Below are positions 45,436-55,220 of a DNA stretch of 64,000 nt, piece by piece. Origin of the DNA: Brevibacterium moorei (lineage in GTDB: Bacteria > Actinomycetota > Actinomycetes > Actinomycetales > Brevibacteriaceae); assembly GCF_024580735.1 (NCBI RefSeq), contig NZ_JANIJX010000004.1, positions 1 through 64,000 on the forward strand, written 5' to 3'. The position numbers and the translations under genes are program-made. Positions within the stretch are counted from its first letter, which is position 1. Each line of letters starts with the position of its first letter. Below the pieces are notes generated by a model. It saw only the letters and a list, made by a program, of their open reading frames with translations. It was not told the DNA's origin and made no database searches.

Positions 45436-47349
45436 ATGACTGAACACACCTCGCGCCGGGCTGACCGACGCAACGTCGCCATCGTTGCCCACGTCGACCA
45501 CGGCAAGACCACCCTGGTGGACGCCATGCTGCGCCAGACCGGCGTTTTCGGCGAACACGGCGAGGTTGCCGAACGCGTCATGGACTCCGGTGACCTGGAA
45601 CGCGAAAAGGGCATCACCATTCTGGCCAAGAACACTTCGGTGCTCTACAACGGCAAGAGTGCAACCGACGGCCCCGTCGTCATCAACGTCATCGACACCC
45701 CGGGGCACGCCGATTTCTCCGGCGAGGTCGAGCGCGGCCTGTCCATGGTCGACGGCGTCGTGCTGTTGGTCGACGCCTCGGAGGGCCCGCTGCCGCAGAC
45801 CCGTTTCGTGCTGCGCAAGGCGCTGGCCGCGAACCTGCCCGTCATCCTGGTCGTGAACAAGACCGACCGTCCCGACGCCCGGATCGACGGTGTGCTCGAA
45901 GAGACCCAGGACCTGCTGCTGGGCCTGGCCGCCGACCTGTCCGAGGAACACCCGGACCTGGATGTCGACGCCGTCCTCGACGTGCCCACCGTCTACGCCT
46001 CCGGCAAGGCCGGCGCGGCCAGCACCACCCAGCCCGCCGACGGCGAACTGCCCGACAACGATGATCTCGAACCCCTGTTCGCCACGATCCTCGAGCACAT
46101 CCCGGCCCCGGCGTACAACGACGACGGTGTGCTGCAGGCCCACGTGACCAACCTCGACGCCAGCCCGTTCCTGGGCCGTCTGGCCCTGCTGCGCATCTAC
46201 GGCGGCACCCTGAAGAAGGGCGAGCAGGTCGCCTGGGCACACGGTGATGGCACCATCACCCAGTCCAAGGTCACCGAACTGCTGGAGACCCAGGGGCTGA
46301 AGCGGGTTCCCGCCGAAACCGCCGGTCCCGGCGACATCGTCGCGATCGCTGGTATTCCGGAGATCATGATCGGCGATACCATTACCGACCTGGAGGATCC
46401 GCGGCCCATGCCGCCGATCACGATCGACGATCCGGCGATCTCGATGACCGTCGGCATCAACACCTCGCCGCTGGCCGGCCGCGAGAAGAACACGAAGGTC
46501 ACCGCACGGATGGTCAAGGACCGTCTGGATCAGGAACTCGTGGGCAATGTGTCCCTGAAGGTTCTGCCGACCGAACGCCCCGACGCCTGGGAGGTCCAGG
46601 GCCGTGGTGAACTGGCCCTGTCCATCCTGGTCGAGCAGATGCGCCGTGAGGGCTTCGAGCTGACCGTCGGCAAGCCCCAGGTCGTCACCAAGACCATCGA
46701 CGGCAAGCTCAACGAGCCGATGGAGATCATGACGATCGACGTGCCGGAGGAGTTCCTGGGCAATGTCACGCAGCTGATGGCCGCCCGCAAGGGCACCATG
46801 CTGGCGATGTCGAACCACGGCACCGGCTGGGTCCGGATGGAGTTCCGGGTCCCCGCGCGCGGCCTGATCGGCTTCCGCACCCGCTTCCTGACCGACACCA
46901 AGGGCACCGGCATCGCCAACTCGATCGCCGACGGCTACGCCCCTTGGGCCGGTGCGATCGAATTCCGCACCAACGGCTCGATGGTCGCCGACCGGGCCGG
47001 TGTCGTCACCCCCTACGCGATGATCAACCTGCAGGAGCGCGGTTCCTTCTTCGTCGAACCGACCTCCGAGGTCTACGAGGGCCAGGTCGTCGGCGAGAAC
47101 TCGCGCGCAGACGATATGGACGTCAACATCACGAAGGAGAAGAAGCTGACGAACATGCGTTCGGCGACGGCTGACTCCTTCGAGGCCCTGACGCCCCCGC
47201 GCAAGCTGACGTTGGAGGAATCCCTCGAGTTCGCCAATGAGGACGAGTGCGTGGAGGTCACCCCGGCCTTCGTGCGCATCCGCAAGGTGATCCTCGACGG
47301 CAAGGAACGCCACAAGGCCGCCGGCGCCCGTCGCCGTCAGAACGCCTGA
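45436..47349 (+). CDS. typA: Translational GTPase TypA/BipA
   Basis: 637 residues. GTPase motifs [12 protein letters not shown] (G1), [11 protein letters not shown] (G2), [14 protein letters not shown] (G3), NKTD (G4); then beta-barrel, EF-G-like domains and the C-terminal domain with [12 protein letters not shown]-type sequence ([17 protein letters not shown]). A ribosome-associated GTPase that helps 50S assembly and stress growth. The mshB gene starts 16 bp after its stop, likely the same operon. Confidence 0.96.
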   Translation: MTEHTSRRADRRNVAIVAHVDHGKTTLVDAMLRQTGVFGEHGEVAERVMDSGDLEREKGITILAKNTSVLYNGKSATDGPVVINVIDTPGHADFSGEVERGLSMVDGVVLLVDASEGPLPQTRFVLRKALAANLPVILVVNKTDRPDARIDGVLEETQDLLLGLAADLSEEHPDLDVDAVLDVPTVYASGKAGAASTTQPADGELPDNDDLEPLFATILEHIPAPAYNDDGVLQAHVTNLDASPFLGRLALLRIYGGTLKKGEQVAWAHGDGTITQSKVTELLETQGLKRVPAETAGPGDIVAIAGIPEIMIGDTITDLEDPRPMPPITIDDPAISMTVGINTSPLAGREKNTKVTARMVKDRLDQELVGNVSLKVLPTERPDAWEVQGRGELALSILVEQMRREGFELTVGKPQVVTKTIDGKLNEPMEIMTIDVPEEFLGNVTQLMAARKGTMLAMSNHGTGWVRMEFRVPARGLIGFRTRFLTDTKGTGIANSIADGYAPWAGAIEFRTNGSMVADRAGVVTPYAMINLQERGSFFVEPTSEVYEGQVVGENSRADDMDVNITKEKKLTNMRSATADSFEALTPPRKLTLEESLEFANEDECVEVTPAFVRIRKVILDGKERHKAAGARRRQNA

Positions 47350-47365
47350 GAGGTTCTGAGCCGCA

Positions 47366-48766
47366 GTGCCCGAATCCGTTCAGGACGCCCCGTTGAACGC
47401 CCAGGTCACCGGTGAGCAGGCCGCCCGTGTGCTGTTCGTGCACGCTCATCCCGACGATGAGTCGATCACCACCGGTGGCACCATGGCCCGCTTGATCGCC
47501 GCGGGCGCCCAGGTCACGCTGCTGACCTGCACCCGCGGCGAGGGCGGCGAGGTGATCGGCGAGGACTCCCTTCACCTGGAGGGTCGCCGGGCCGCACTCG
47601 CGGCCCATCGCGAAGGTGAACTGGCCGCGGCGATGCGGGCACTGCGGGTCACCGACCACCGCTTCCTCGGCGCCGGCGAACCCGGGGGAGCAGGCCCCGG
47701 CCGGCCCGTGCGCAGGTTCGAGGATTCGGGCATGGTGTGGGGCGCCGACGGGCACGCCGCACCCGACCCCGCGATGGTCGGGGAAGCGCTGTGCGCGGCA
47801 CCCGTAGCCCAGGTCGCTGCCTACATCGGTGCCGTTATCGCGCAGCTGCGCCCACACCTGGTCGTCACCTATGGGCCCGGCGGGGGCTATGGCCATCCCG
47901 ATCACCGCCGGGCCCATGATGCCACCGTCGCCGCGGTCTCCGCCCTGCCAACGGACGCGGCCCCCGTCCTGCTGTACACCGAGGTCCCCGCCGAGCAGGC
48001 GGAAGCGGCTTTCGACCCGCGCCAGCCGGGCTTCGCCGAGACCGGTTTCGCCGCCGGTTCGGCTCCCACAATCGCGGCCGAGGGCACCCCTCTTGTGGCC
48101 GAGGACGTGCAGGGGGTATTCGCGCAGAAGGCAGCCGCGATGGCCGCCCACGCCACCCAGATAACGGTGCGCGGAGAGTTCTTCGCCCTGTCCAACGGCA
48201 TCGGCCAGAGAATCGGCGCCGTTGAGTACTTCACGGCCTCGGGCGTGGGCGCGGTACCCCGCGCGGTCGACCACGCCATGAGCGTGCTCGACGTCATCGG
48301 GCTCGATTCCGCTCCCGCCCTGTCCGGCATGTCGCCAGGTCAGGCCCGAGCGGCCGCTCGGGAGGCGAAAGCCGGACGCCCCGGGATCGCCGGCTATCTG
48401 TACACACTGCTGCTGGCGGTAATCGTCGCGGTCCTGGGTACCCTGCAACACCTTAACGCGACCGCAGTGGACCTGGCCGGTCAGGCGGTGATCCTGCCCT
48501 GGGGCGTCGTCCTGTCCCTGGCGATGGCCGGTGTGGCCATGTGGCATCTGGCCAACACCTACCGCTCCACCCTCGTCGTGCTGCTCTTCGCCATCGTGGT
48601 CTCCGGGGTGACATTCCTGTTCAGCCAGCAGTCACTGTGGCCCGGCCACGACCTGCTGGTCACCGGCACCCTGCGCAGCCTGGCCTGGTTGTTCGGTCCG
48701 ATGATCATCGCCGTGGTGGAGGCCTTCACCCTCAAGTCCCTGAAACTGCCGGCGGCGCGGCGCTGA
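47366..48766 (+). CDS. mshB: Mycothiol deacetylase MshB fused to a membrane domain
   Basis: 466 residues, GTG start. Residues 20-320 are the PIG-L/LmbE deacetylase MshB: zinc motif VHAHPDDES, CTRGEGGEVIGE, and the third ligand in GGGYGHPDHRRAHDAT. It deacetylates GlcNAc-inositol in mycothiol synthesis. Residues 335-466 are an added domain with four membrane helices (YLYTLLLAVIVAVLGTL, ILPWGVVLSLAMAGVAMW, TLVVLLFAIVVSGVTFL, SLAWLFGPMIIAVVEAF) that resembles the small membrane protein usually encoded as a separate gene after mshB. The fusion would tether the enzyme to the membrane. Confidence 0.9.
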   Translation: MPESVQDAPLNAQVTGEQAARVLFVHAHPDDESITTGGTMARLIAAGAQVTLLTCTRGEGGEVIGEDSLHLEGRRAALAAHREGELAAAMRALRVTDHRFLGAGEPGGAGPGRPVRRFEDSGMVWGADGHAAPDPAMVGEALCAAPVAQVAAYIGAVIAQLRPHLVVTYGPGGGYGHPDHRRAHDATVAAVSALPTDAAPVLLYTEVPAEQAEAAFDPRQPGFAETGFAAGSAPTIAAEGTPLVAEDVQGVFAQKAAAMAAHATQITVRGEFFALSNGIGQRIGAVEYFTASGVGAVPRAVDHAMSVLDVIGLDSAPALSGMSPGQARAAAREAKAGRPGIAGYLYTLLLAVIVAVLGTLQHLNATAVDLAGQAVILPWGVVLSLAMAGVAMWHLANTYRSTLVVLLFAIVVSGVTFLFSQQSLWPGHDLLVTGTLRSLAWLFGPMIIAVVEAFTLKSLKLPAARR

Positions 48767-48791
48767 ACCTGCGCGCCGGACGGGACCCCGG

Positions 48792-49877
48792 CTAGTTCGC
48801 CGAGGCCATCCTGGCGTACCAGTACCGGTGGTGCTCGGTGAACCCCAGGGACGCGAACAGGCCCAGCGAAGCCGCATTGCCGGCTGCGACCTCGGCCATC
48901 ACCGAGCGGACTCCGCGCCGGGCCGCCAGGTGGGCGGCCGTGCGTACCAGTGACCGGGCGGCACCCCTGCGGCGCAGGCCGGGCGCCACCACCAGATTCG
49001 ACACGACCGCCCACTTCATCGCGATCGCCAGGCGCGCGGTGCCCACCAGGGACTTCGACCCGTCCGGATGGGTCGCCACAGCGGACAGGATCGTGAAGTC
49101 CTGTGGTGATGTCACCAACTGCGCGAATTGCGCGCGGCGCTCATCCTCGGCCCCATATCCCCAGGCGGAGAAGTGGACCTGGTGCGGGGCATCGGCCAAT
49201 ACGATCTGCAGGCCCGCCGGCGTCGGCACGGCCTGGGCTGCGTCCACGCCGGCAGCGGCGGCGGTATCCGCTGTCAGCGTCAGCGTGGGTTCGCTGGGCG
49301 AGAAGCCCCCTGCCTTGAACAGGGGAGCCAGGGGAGCACAGGCCTCGTCGAGGGCATGCGTGCCGCGACCGGAGTAGATGTGAACGGTCTCCGGCAGGCC
49401 CCTGTCCTGGTACCACTGCTGGACCAGGTCCAGTGCCTGGCCCGCCTCCAGACCCGAACCGGGCAGGGGCAGGGCCGAATTGCCGCGGGAGGATACCCCG
49501 CCGGCGGCGCGCAACAGCCAGCCGGTCTGGACGGTCGCGGCATCCGCGGCGCCCGCTTCGCCGGCGGCACCCGCTGCCTCGGCGCGCAGATTGTCGGCGT
49601 TGAGCCAGGCCACATCGTTCGGCAGCCAGACCGCGGCCGAGACCTTGCGCAGATCGGCCGCCGAAACGATCCGGTGCAGGGGGCCCGCAGCCTGCGGGGC
49701 CGGCGGAAGTTCGTGGATGAGCTCCACCTCCGCCCGGTGCACCGTCTGCGGGCCCGTCATCGTGGCCAGTGAGATCGCCTCGTCGGTGACGGCGGCGACC
49801 TCTCCGAGCACATCCGTGGAACCGTCCGGTATGCGCCTGCGGACGACGATGCGCATACCGATCCGGGGTTCGAGCAT
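48792..49877 (-). CDS. GNAT acetyltransferase with N-terminal SH3-like domain (Rv0428c-like)
   Basis: 361 residues. The N-terminal 60 residues look like a small beta-barrel (RIVVRRRIPDGSTDVLGEVAAVTDEAISL), the middle has a variable GNAT-like half (residues 70-220), and the C-terminal GNAT core has VVSNLVVAPGLRRRGAARSLV (acetyl-CoA loop) and NAASLGLFASLGFTEHHRYWY. This build matches the cg3035/Rv0428c family. Substrate unknown. It is divergent from fdxA. Confidence 0.82.
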   Translation of the reverse strand: MLEPRIGMRIVVRRRIPDGSTDVLGEVAAVTDEAISLATMTGPQTVHRAEVELIHELPPAPQAAGPLHRIVSAADLRKVSAAVWLPNDVAWLNADNLRAEAAGAAGEAGAADAATVQTGWLLRAAGGVSSRGNSALPLPGSGLEAGQALDLVQQWYQDRGLPETVHIYSGRGTHALDEACAPLAPLFKAGGFSPSEPTLTLTADTAAAAGVDAAQAVPTPAGLQIVLADAPHQVHFSAWGYGAEDERRAQFAQLVTSPQDFTILSAVATHPDGSKSLVGTARLAIAMKWAVVSNLVVAPGLRRRGAARSLVRTAAHLAARRGVRSVMAEVAAGNAASLGLFASLGFTEHHRYWYARMASAN

Positions 49878-50016
49878 GGAGACCTTCTTCGGTGTCGGGG
49901 GAGGGTCGGCGGCCGGTGGACGACCGGCTGCGCACTAGGCCCTACTTACTTATGTCCAAGCCTACCGGGGAGTACGCTGGTGGCGTTGTGTTATCCGCTC
50001 ATCCGAGGAGACTCAC

Positions 50017-50340
50017 GTGACTTATGTCATTGCACAGCCCTGTGTCGACATCAAGGACAAGGCGTGCATCGACGAATGCCCGGTCGACTGCATCTACGAG
50101 GGTGCACGGACCCTGTACATCCATCCGGACGAATGCGTCGACTGCGGCGCCTGCGAACCGGTCTGCCCCACCGAGGCCATCTATTACGAGGACGATGTGC
50201 CCGAGGAATGGGAGGACTACACCCGGGCGAACGCCGACTTCTTCGATGAGATCGGTTCGCCCGGCGGCGCCGCCAAACTCGGTAACATCGGTTCCGACGA
50301 TCCGATGATCGCCGACCTCCCCCCGCAGAACCAGGACTGA
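50017..50340 (+). CDS. fdxA: Seven-iron ferredoxin FdxA
   Basis: 107 residues, GTG start with GAGGAG upstream. Cys pattern CVDIKDKACIDECPVDCIYEG (3Fe-4S side) and CVDCGACEPVCPTEAI (4Fe-4S side), then the actinobacterial tail with EEWEDYTRANADFF. Electron carrier, e.g. to 2-oxoacid oxidoreductases or P450. The dapC gene starts 6 bp downstream, the usual actinobacterial pairing. Confidence 0.96.
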   Translation: MTYVIAQPCVDIKDKACIDECPVDCIYEGARTLYIHPDECVDCGACEPVCPTEAIYYEDDVPEEWEDYTRANADFFDEIGSPGGAAKLGNIGSDDPMIADLPPQNQD

Positions 50341-50346
50341 AGGACT

Positions 50347-51486
50347 ATGAACATGCACAGGACCTCCGCGGACTTCGGGCTGCACTTGGCCGAATACCCC
50401 TGGGACAAGCTGGGCCCCTACCGGGACTGTGCCGCGGCGCACCCGGACGGTATATGCGATCTGTCGATCGGCACCCCGGTGGATGCGACACCGCAGGTGA
50501 TCCAGGAGGCCCTGGCCGCCGGCGCGGACTCGCACGGCTACCCGACCACGGCCGGTACGCTTCAGCTGCGCGCGGCGATCGCCGGTTGGTACGCGCAGTG
50601 GCACGGGATCGAACTCGATCCCGCAACCCAGGTCCTGCCCACCGTCGGCTCGAAGGAACTCGTGGCCTGGCTGCCCACCCTGCTGGGCCTGCGCCAGATG
50701 GGGTTGAAGGTCGCGGCACCGACAGCGGCCTACCCCAGCTATGAGATGGGCGCGGTGATCGCCGGGGTCGAATGCGTCCGCCTGGACGTCCGCGACATCG
50801 CAGCCGGCGCCTCCCTGGAGGGCATCGGACTGTTGTGGATCAACAGCCCGGGCAATCCCACCGGCGAGGTCCTGCCCGCCGAGCTGCTGGCCCGGGTGGT
50901 CCAGCGGGCTCGCCGGGCTGGGGTCGTCGTCGCCAGCGACGAATGCTATGGCCTGCTCAACTGGGAGTCCGAGGAACCGGCCCCCAGCGTGCTCTCGGCA
51001 TTGAACGGCGACTACACCGGTGTGCTCAGCGTCTACTCCATGTCCAAGCAGTCGAACCTGGCAGGCTACCGCGCGGCCTTCGCGGCCGGCGATGCCGAGC
51101 TCATCGCGGAGCTGACGAATTCGCGCAAGCACGCGGGGATGATCGTGCCCGGCCCTATCCAGACCGCGATGGTCGCAGGCCTGCAGGACACCTCTCACGT
51201 GTTGGCCCAGAAGGAGGTCTACCGCGCCCGTCGGAACACCCTGTATCCGGCAGTCGAGGCCTTCGGCCTGCGAATCGATCATTCGAGCGCAGGCCTCTAC
51301 CTATGGGCCACTGCGGGCGAGGACTGCTGGATCACGATGGGCCGGTTGGCAGAACTGGGCATCATCGCCGGTCCCGGTGAGTTCTACGGGGCAGGCGGCT
51401 CCCAACACGTGCGGATCGCCCTGACGGCAACCGATGAGCGCATTCTGGCCGCGGCGACGCGGCTACGCGATGCCGCCAGGTCCTGA
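50347..51486 (+). CDS. dapC: Succinyldiaminopimelate aminotransferase DapC
   Basis: 379 residues, fold type I aminotransferase. DLSIGTPVDATP at the start, GYPTTAGTLQLRAAI, NSPGNPTGEVL, ASDECYGLLNW, and the PLP lysine in VYSMSKQSNLAGYR. It transfers the amino group from glutamate to N-succinyl-2-amino-6-ketopimelate in the succinylase lysine/DAP route. Two in-frame ATGs (50347, 50353) are possible starts. Context with fdxA, dapD and dapE supports the assignment. Confidence 0.93.
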   Translation: MNMHRTSADFGLHLAEYPWDKLGPYRDCAAAHPDGICDLSIGTPVDATPQVIQEALAAGADSHGYPTTAGTLQLRAAIAGWYAQWHGIELDPATQVLPTVGSKELVAWLPTLLGLRQMGLKVAAPTAAYPSYEMGAVIAGVECVRLDVRDIAAGASLEGIGLLWINSPGNPTGEVLPAELLARVVQRARRAGVVVASDECYGLLNWESEEPAPSVLSALNGDYTGVLSVYSMSKQSNLAGYRAAFAAGDAELIAELTNSRKHAGMIVPGPIQTAMVAGLQDTSHVLAQKEVYRARRNTLYPAVEAFGLRIDHSSAGLYLWATAGEDCWITMGRLAELGIIAGPGEFYGAGGSQHVRIALTATDERILAAATRLRDAARS

Positions 51487-51557
51487 GCGGGCCAACCTGA
51501 TCCGCCCGGCCGCGTCCGCAGGGCGAACCTCATACTCCCCACGATTCGAGGGTTGTC

Positions 51558-51563
51558 TAGAAT
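51558..51563 (+). promoter_or_regulatory. Candidate -10 box of gltA
   Basis: TAGAAT about 100 bp before the gltA start codon, in a 176-bp gap. A normal leader with GAGAGGAG before the ATG follows, so unlike many neighbours this gene has a ribosome site. Confidence 0.45.
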
Positions 51564-51662
51564 CGGAGAAGTTTGAGTACAGATTTAGAGTTTGTGCTGA
51601 ATAACGGTAGTCTTCCATGAGGCCCCAAGAGGGTTCCATGCAGTCAACGCAGAGGAGAGAAT

Positions 51663-52949
51663 ATGTCGGCGGATTCCGTATTGCGGGTGGGTGATTCCGA
51701 ACTCGAGCTCGTTCAAGTCGATGCTGTCGAAGGAAACGATGGCTTGCGGATCGGCTCCCTGCTGAAGGAAACCGGCAAGGTAACCTATGACCCCGGATTC
51801 GCGAACACCGCTTCGCTGTCCTCGGCCATCACCTACATCGACGGCGATGAGGGCATTCTGCGCTACCGTGGATACCCCATCGAACAGCTGGCCGAGAAAT
51901 CCTCGTTCGTCGAGGTGAGCTACCTGCTCATGTACGGCGAACTGCCCACCGCCGAACAGTTGGCGGCCTTCGACCAGAGGGTGCGCAAGCACACGATCGT
52001 CCACGAGGACCTGCGTCGCTTCTTCCAGGCGTTCCCCTATGACGCGCACCCGATGCCGATGCTGGCGTCCGCGGTCAACGCACTGTCGACCTTCTACCAG
52101 GATTCGCTCGATGTCTTCGACGAACAGGCCATCGACATCTCCAGCGTCCGTCTGTTGGCGAAGATGCCGACCCTGTCGGCTCTGGCGCATCGACGCAGCC
52201 AGGGCCTGCCCGTGGTCTACCCCGACAACAATCTGAACCTGGTCGAGAACTTCCTGCGGGTGAACTTCGGCTTCCCGTCCGAGGACTACGAGGTCGACCC
52301 GGTGATCGCCAAGGCGATGGACCAGCTGCTCATCCTGCACGCCGACCACGAACAGAACTGCTCCACCTCCACCGTGCGTCTGGTCGGGTCCGCCCAGGCC
52401 AATCTGTTCCAGTCCGTGGCCGCCGGCATCAATGCCCTGTCGGGCCCGCTGCACGGCGGAGCCAACTCCGCGGTCCTCGAAATGCTCGAGGAGATCGCAC
52501 AGAGCGACGATGGCGCCGAGAAGTACATGGAGCGGGTGAAGAAGAAGGAGAAGGGCGTACGTCTGATGGGCTTCGGCCACCGGGTGTACAAGCACTACGA
52601 TCCGCGCGCCGCCATCGTGAAGAAGACCGCGCACGAGGTGCTGGAGAAGCTCGGCGGGAACGACGAGATGTTCGACCTGGCCATGAAGCTCGAGGAGATC
52701 GCGCTGGCCGACGACTACTTCGTCTCCCGCAGCCTGTATCCGAACGTGGACTTTTACACGGGCCTGATCTACAAGGCGATGGGCTTCCCGACGAACATGT
52801 TCACCGTGCTCTTCGCCCTGGGCCGCCTGCCCGGGTGGATCGCGCAGTGGCGTGAGGGCATCAACGACCCCGAGGGCAAGATCGGCCGTCCGCGCCAGAT
52901 CTACACGGGCTCTGCAGCGCGCGATTACACCCCGATCGCGGAGCGCTGA
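51663..52949 (+). CDS. gltA: Citrate synthase
   Basis: 428 residues, type I/II long form. Catalytic residues appear in PLHGGANSAVLEML (His), MGFGHRVYKHYDPRA (His) and the Asp region VDFYTGLIYKAMGFP. The N-terminal DPGFANTASLSSAITYIDGDEGILRYRGYPIEQLA is typical of actinobacterial GltA. Condenses oxaloacetate and acetyl-CoA. Inserted between dapC and dapD, as in several actinobacteria. GAGGAG-type ribosome site. Confidence 0.96.
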   Translation: MSADSVLRVGDSELELVQVDAVEGNDGLRIGSLLKETGKVTYDPGFANTASLSSAITYIDGDEGILRYRGYPIEQLAEKSSFVEVSYLLMYGELPTAEQLAAFDQRVRKHTIVHEDLRRFFQAFPYDAHPMPMLASAVNALSTFYQDSLDVFDEQAIDISSVRLLAKMPTLSALAHRRSQGLPVVYPDNNLNLVENFLRVNFGFPSEDYEVDPVIAKAMDQLLILHADHEQNCSTSTVRLVGSAQANLFQSVAAGINALSGPLHGGANSAVLEMLEEIAQSDDGAEKYMERVKKKEKGVRLMGFGHRVYKHYDPRAAIVKKTAHEVLEKLGGNDEMFDLAMKLEEIALADDYFVSRSLYPNVDFYTGLIYKAMGFPTNMFTVLFALGRLPGWIAQWREGINDPEGKIGRPRQIYTGSAARDYTPIAER

Positions 52950-52996
52950 GCTCCCGGACCCCGAGTTCTGGACGGTTCTCGCAGCGCTTGCCGCAT

Positions 52997-53050
52997 GCTG
53001 AAGGCCCCCGGCCAATGACGATGGTTCGTCATCGGCCGGGGGCCTTCAGC
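52997..53050. terminator. Bidirectional terminator between gltA and dapD
   Basis: A stem of 17 bp (GCTGAAGGCCCCCGGCC and its complement) plus, after one A-C mismatch, 7 more bp (ATGACGA/TCGTCAT) around loop TGGT. It lies between convergent genes. Confidence 0.85.
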
Positions 53051-53063
53051 GGTAACGGTCGGT

Positions 53064-54005
53064 TCAGTGCAGGTCCGGATTGAGGCTGATACCCGCGGTC
53101 CTGGGCAGCGCCTCGACGCCACCGGTGATCGAATTGCGCCGCAGCAGCATATTGTCCGTCCCGGACAGCTCCACGGCCTTGACGACCTTGTCGCCGTCGG
53201 CGGGCAGCAGCACCCGGGTGCCGGCCGTGACGTAGAGCCCGGCCTCGACCACGCAATCGTCGCCCAGGGAGATCCCGACGCCGGCGTTCGCACCCAACAG
53301 GGTGTGCTCGCCCAGCGTGATGCGCTGGGTCCCGCCACCGGACAGGGTCCCCATGATGGAGGCGCCACCGCCCACATCGGTGCCGTCGCCGACCACGACG
53401 CCCTGGGAGATCCGGCCCTCGACCATCGCCGTGCCCAGCGTGCCGGCGTTGAAATTCACGAAGCCCTCGTGCATTACCACAGTGCCGGGCGACAGATGGG
53501 CGCCCAGGCGGACCCGATCGGCGTCGCCGATGCGGACCCCGTCGGGGATGACGAAGTCGGTCATCCGCGGGAACTTGTCGACCCCGTACACGTTGACCTG
53601 CCCGTGTACCGACAGGCGGGCGCGGGTCGCCTCGAAGTCCTCCGGGGCACAGGCGCCGTGGTTCGTCCACACCACGTTCTCCAGACGGCCGAACAGTCCG
53701 TCGAGGTTGAGTTCATTGGGACGGACCAGACGGTGGGACAGTGCGTGCAGGCGCAGATAGGCGTCAGCGGCATCGGCAGGTGCCGCGTCCAAGTCCACCG
53801 TCACCGTGACGACCGACTTCTCGACGCCACGGTCGGAGTCGGTGCCGGTCAGCGGCACGAAGTCGAGTTCGGACACCGCCTGCTCGGCCAGGGTCAGGGC
53901 GACCTCGGCGTCCTCGGCGAAACGGGGTGCGGGATACCAGACGGAGAGCGTGCGGCCGGAGTGCACGGTGGCAAGGCCGACGCCGGATACGAAACGTGAA
54001 GTCAT
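53064..54005 (-). CDS. dapD: Tetrahydrodipicolinate N-succinyltransferase DapD
   Basis: 313 residues, the actinobacterial DapD type (longer than the E. coli enzyme). Left-handed beta-helix hexapeptide repeats run from about 175 to 290 ([68 protein letters not shown]). Uses succinyl-CoA to open tetrahydrodipicolinate for DAP/lysine synthesis. Divergent from dapE with 57 bp between starts. Confidence 0.95.
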   Translation of the reverse strand: MTSRFVSGVGLATVHSGRTLSVWYPAPRFAEDAEVALTLAEQAVSELDFVPLTGTDSDRGVEKSVVTVTVDLDAAPADAADAYLRLHALSHRLVRPNELNLDGLFGRLENVVWTNHGACAPEDFEATRARLSVHGQVNVYGVDKFPRMTDFVIPDGVRIGDADRVRLGAHLSPGTVVMHEGFVNFNAGTLGTAMVEGRISQGVVVGDGTDVGGGASIMGTLSGGGTQRITLGEHTLLGANAGVGISLGDDCVVEAGLYVTAGTRVLLPADGDKVVKAVELSGTDNMLLRRNSITGGVEALPRTAGISLNPDLH

Positions 54006-54049
54006 AGGACAAGCCTAGCGGTTTCCGGGTCCACGGTGAGCACCCTGGC

Positions 54050-54062
54050 TAGGATGGACGAT
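54050..54062 (+). promoter_or_regulatory. Leaderless promoter of dapE
   Basis: TAGGAT (54050-54055) is followed by 7 bases and the ATG at 54063, so the dapE mRNA is predicted to start at or one base before the start codon. Confidence 0.55.
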
Positions 54063-55220
54063 ATGACTGCTTTGACGCCGAACAACCCCGATACCCTGGC
54101 CCTGGCAGGGCTCCTGGACGATCCGACCGCACTGACCCTGGCACTGTGCGACATCCCCTCCGTCTCCGGCGACGAGGGCCGGATCACCGATGCGGTGGCC
54201 GGACTGCTGGAGCTGATTTCGGCCCAGGGCACGCCCCTGGAGATCCGCCGCGACGGCGACACCCTGGTTGCTGCGACCCGGACGGCTGCGGCCGAACGGA
54301 TCATCGTGGCGGGCCACCTGGACACGGTGCCGATCGAGGACAATGTGCCAGCGGAGATGCGCGAGCTCGACGGACAACGTGTGGTGTGGGGCAGAGGGGC
54401 CTGCGATATGAAATCCGGGGTGGCCATGCAGCTGTCCGCGGCCGCAGCCCTACGGGATCCGGTGCGCGACGTGACCTGGGTGTTCTACGACCATGAAGAG
54501 GTCGCAGCGTCCCTCAACGGGCTGGGCCGGGTGGCGCGCAACCACCCCGACTGGTTGACCGGTGACTTCGCCATCCTGGGCGAGCCCAGCAATGCCGGGA
54601 TCGAGGGTGGGTGCAATGGCACCATCCGGGTGGAGGTGACGACCAGGGGCGTGCGCGCACATTCGGCCCGTGCCTTCAAGGGCGTCAATGCGATTCACCT
54701 GGCCGCCCCGATCCTCGACCGCCTGGCCGGGCACACCGCACAGACCGTGCGCGTGGATGGCCTTGACTACCGCGAGTCCCTGTCTGCCGTGGGGATATCC
54801 GGTGGCGTGGCCGGCAATGTGGTTCCCGACCTGTGCACGGTCACCGTGAACTACCGCTTCGCCCCCGATAAGTCGCCGGAAGAGGCAGAGGCCTGGCTGC
54901 GGGAGTTCTTCGCCGGCTATGAGCTACGCGTGACAGACGTTTCAGCCGGCGCGCGGCCGGGCCTGGACCAGCCGGCGGCCCAGGCGTTCATCGCCGCATT
55001 GGACGGCCTGCCGGGGATCGGTTCGACGCCGGCGGCCAAGCTGGGGTGGACGGACGTGGCCCGGTTCTCCGAACTCGGCATCCCCGCAGTCAACTTCGGG
55101 CCCGGCGACGCCCTGTTCGCCCACAAAGCCGATGAGCACGCCCCGGCGGGACAGATCACCGCGGCCGCCTCGGCCCTGCTGAGCTTCCTCGAGCCCGCGG
55201 CCGTGGCGCCGTGGGCATGA
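54063..55220 (+). CDS. dapE: Succinyl-diaminopimelate desuccinylase DapE
   Basis: 385 residues from the ATG at 54063, chosen because the -10 box TAGGAT overlaps an earlier ATG. M20 peptidase fold: metal ligands in VAGHLDTVP, GRGACDMKSG, FYDHEE and LGEPSNAGIEGGCNG; dimerisation domain with RGVRAHSARAFKG; last ligand near GPGDALFAHKADEHA. Removes succinate from N-succinyl-LL-DAP. Overlaps the FolP2-like gene by four bases. Confidence 0.94.
   Translation: MTALTPNNPDTLALAGLLDDPTALTLALCDIPSVSGDEGRITDAVAGLLELISAQGTPLEIRRDGDTLVAATRTAAAERIIVAGHLDTVPIEDNVPAEMRELDGQRVVWGRGACDMKSGVAMQLSAAAALRDPVRDVTWVFYDHEEVAASLNGLGRVARNHPDWLTGDFAILGEPSNAGIEGGCNGTIRVEVTTRGVRAHSARAFKGVNAIHLAAPILDRLAGHTAQTVRVDGLDYRESLSAVGISGGVAGNVVPDLCTVTVNYRFAPDKSPEEAEAWLREFFAGYELRVTDVSAGARPGLDQPAAQAFIAALDGLPGIGSTPAAKLGWTDVARFSELGIPAVNFGPGDALFAHKADEHAPAGQITAAASALLSFLEPAAVAPWA

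Noticed and set aside
44986-47313. 775-codon open frame opposite typA
   Set aside because: Shadow of a strongly biased gene; typA has all GTPase motifs.
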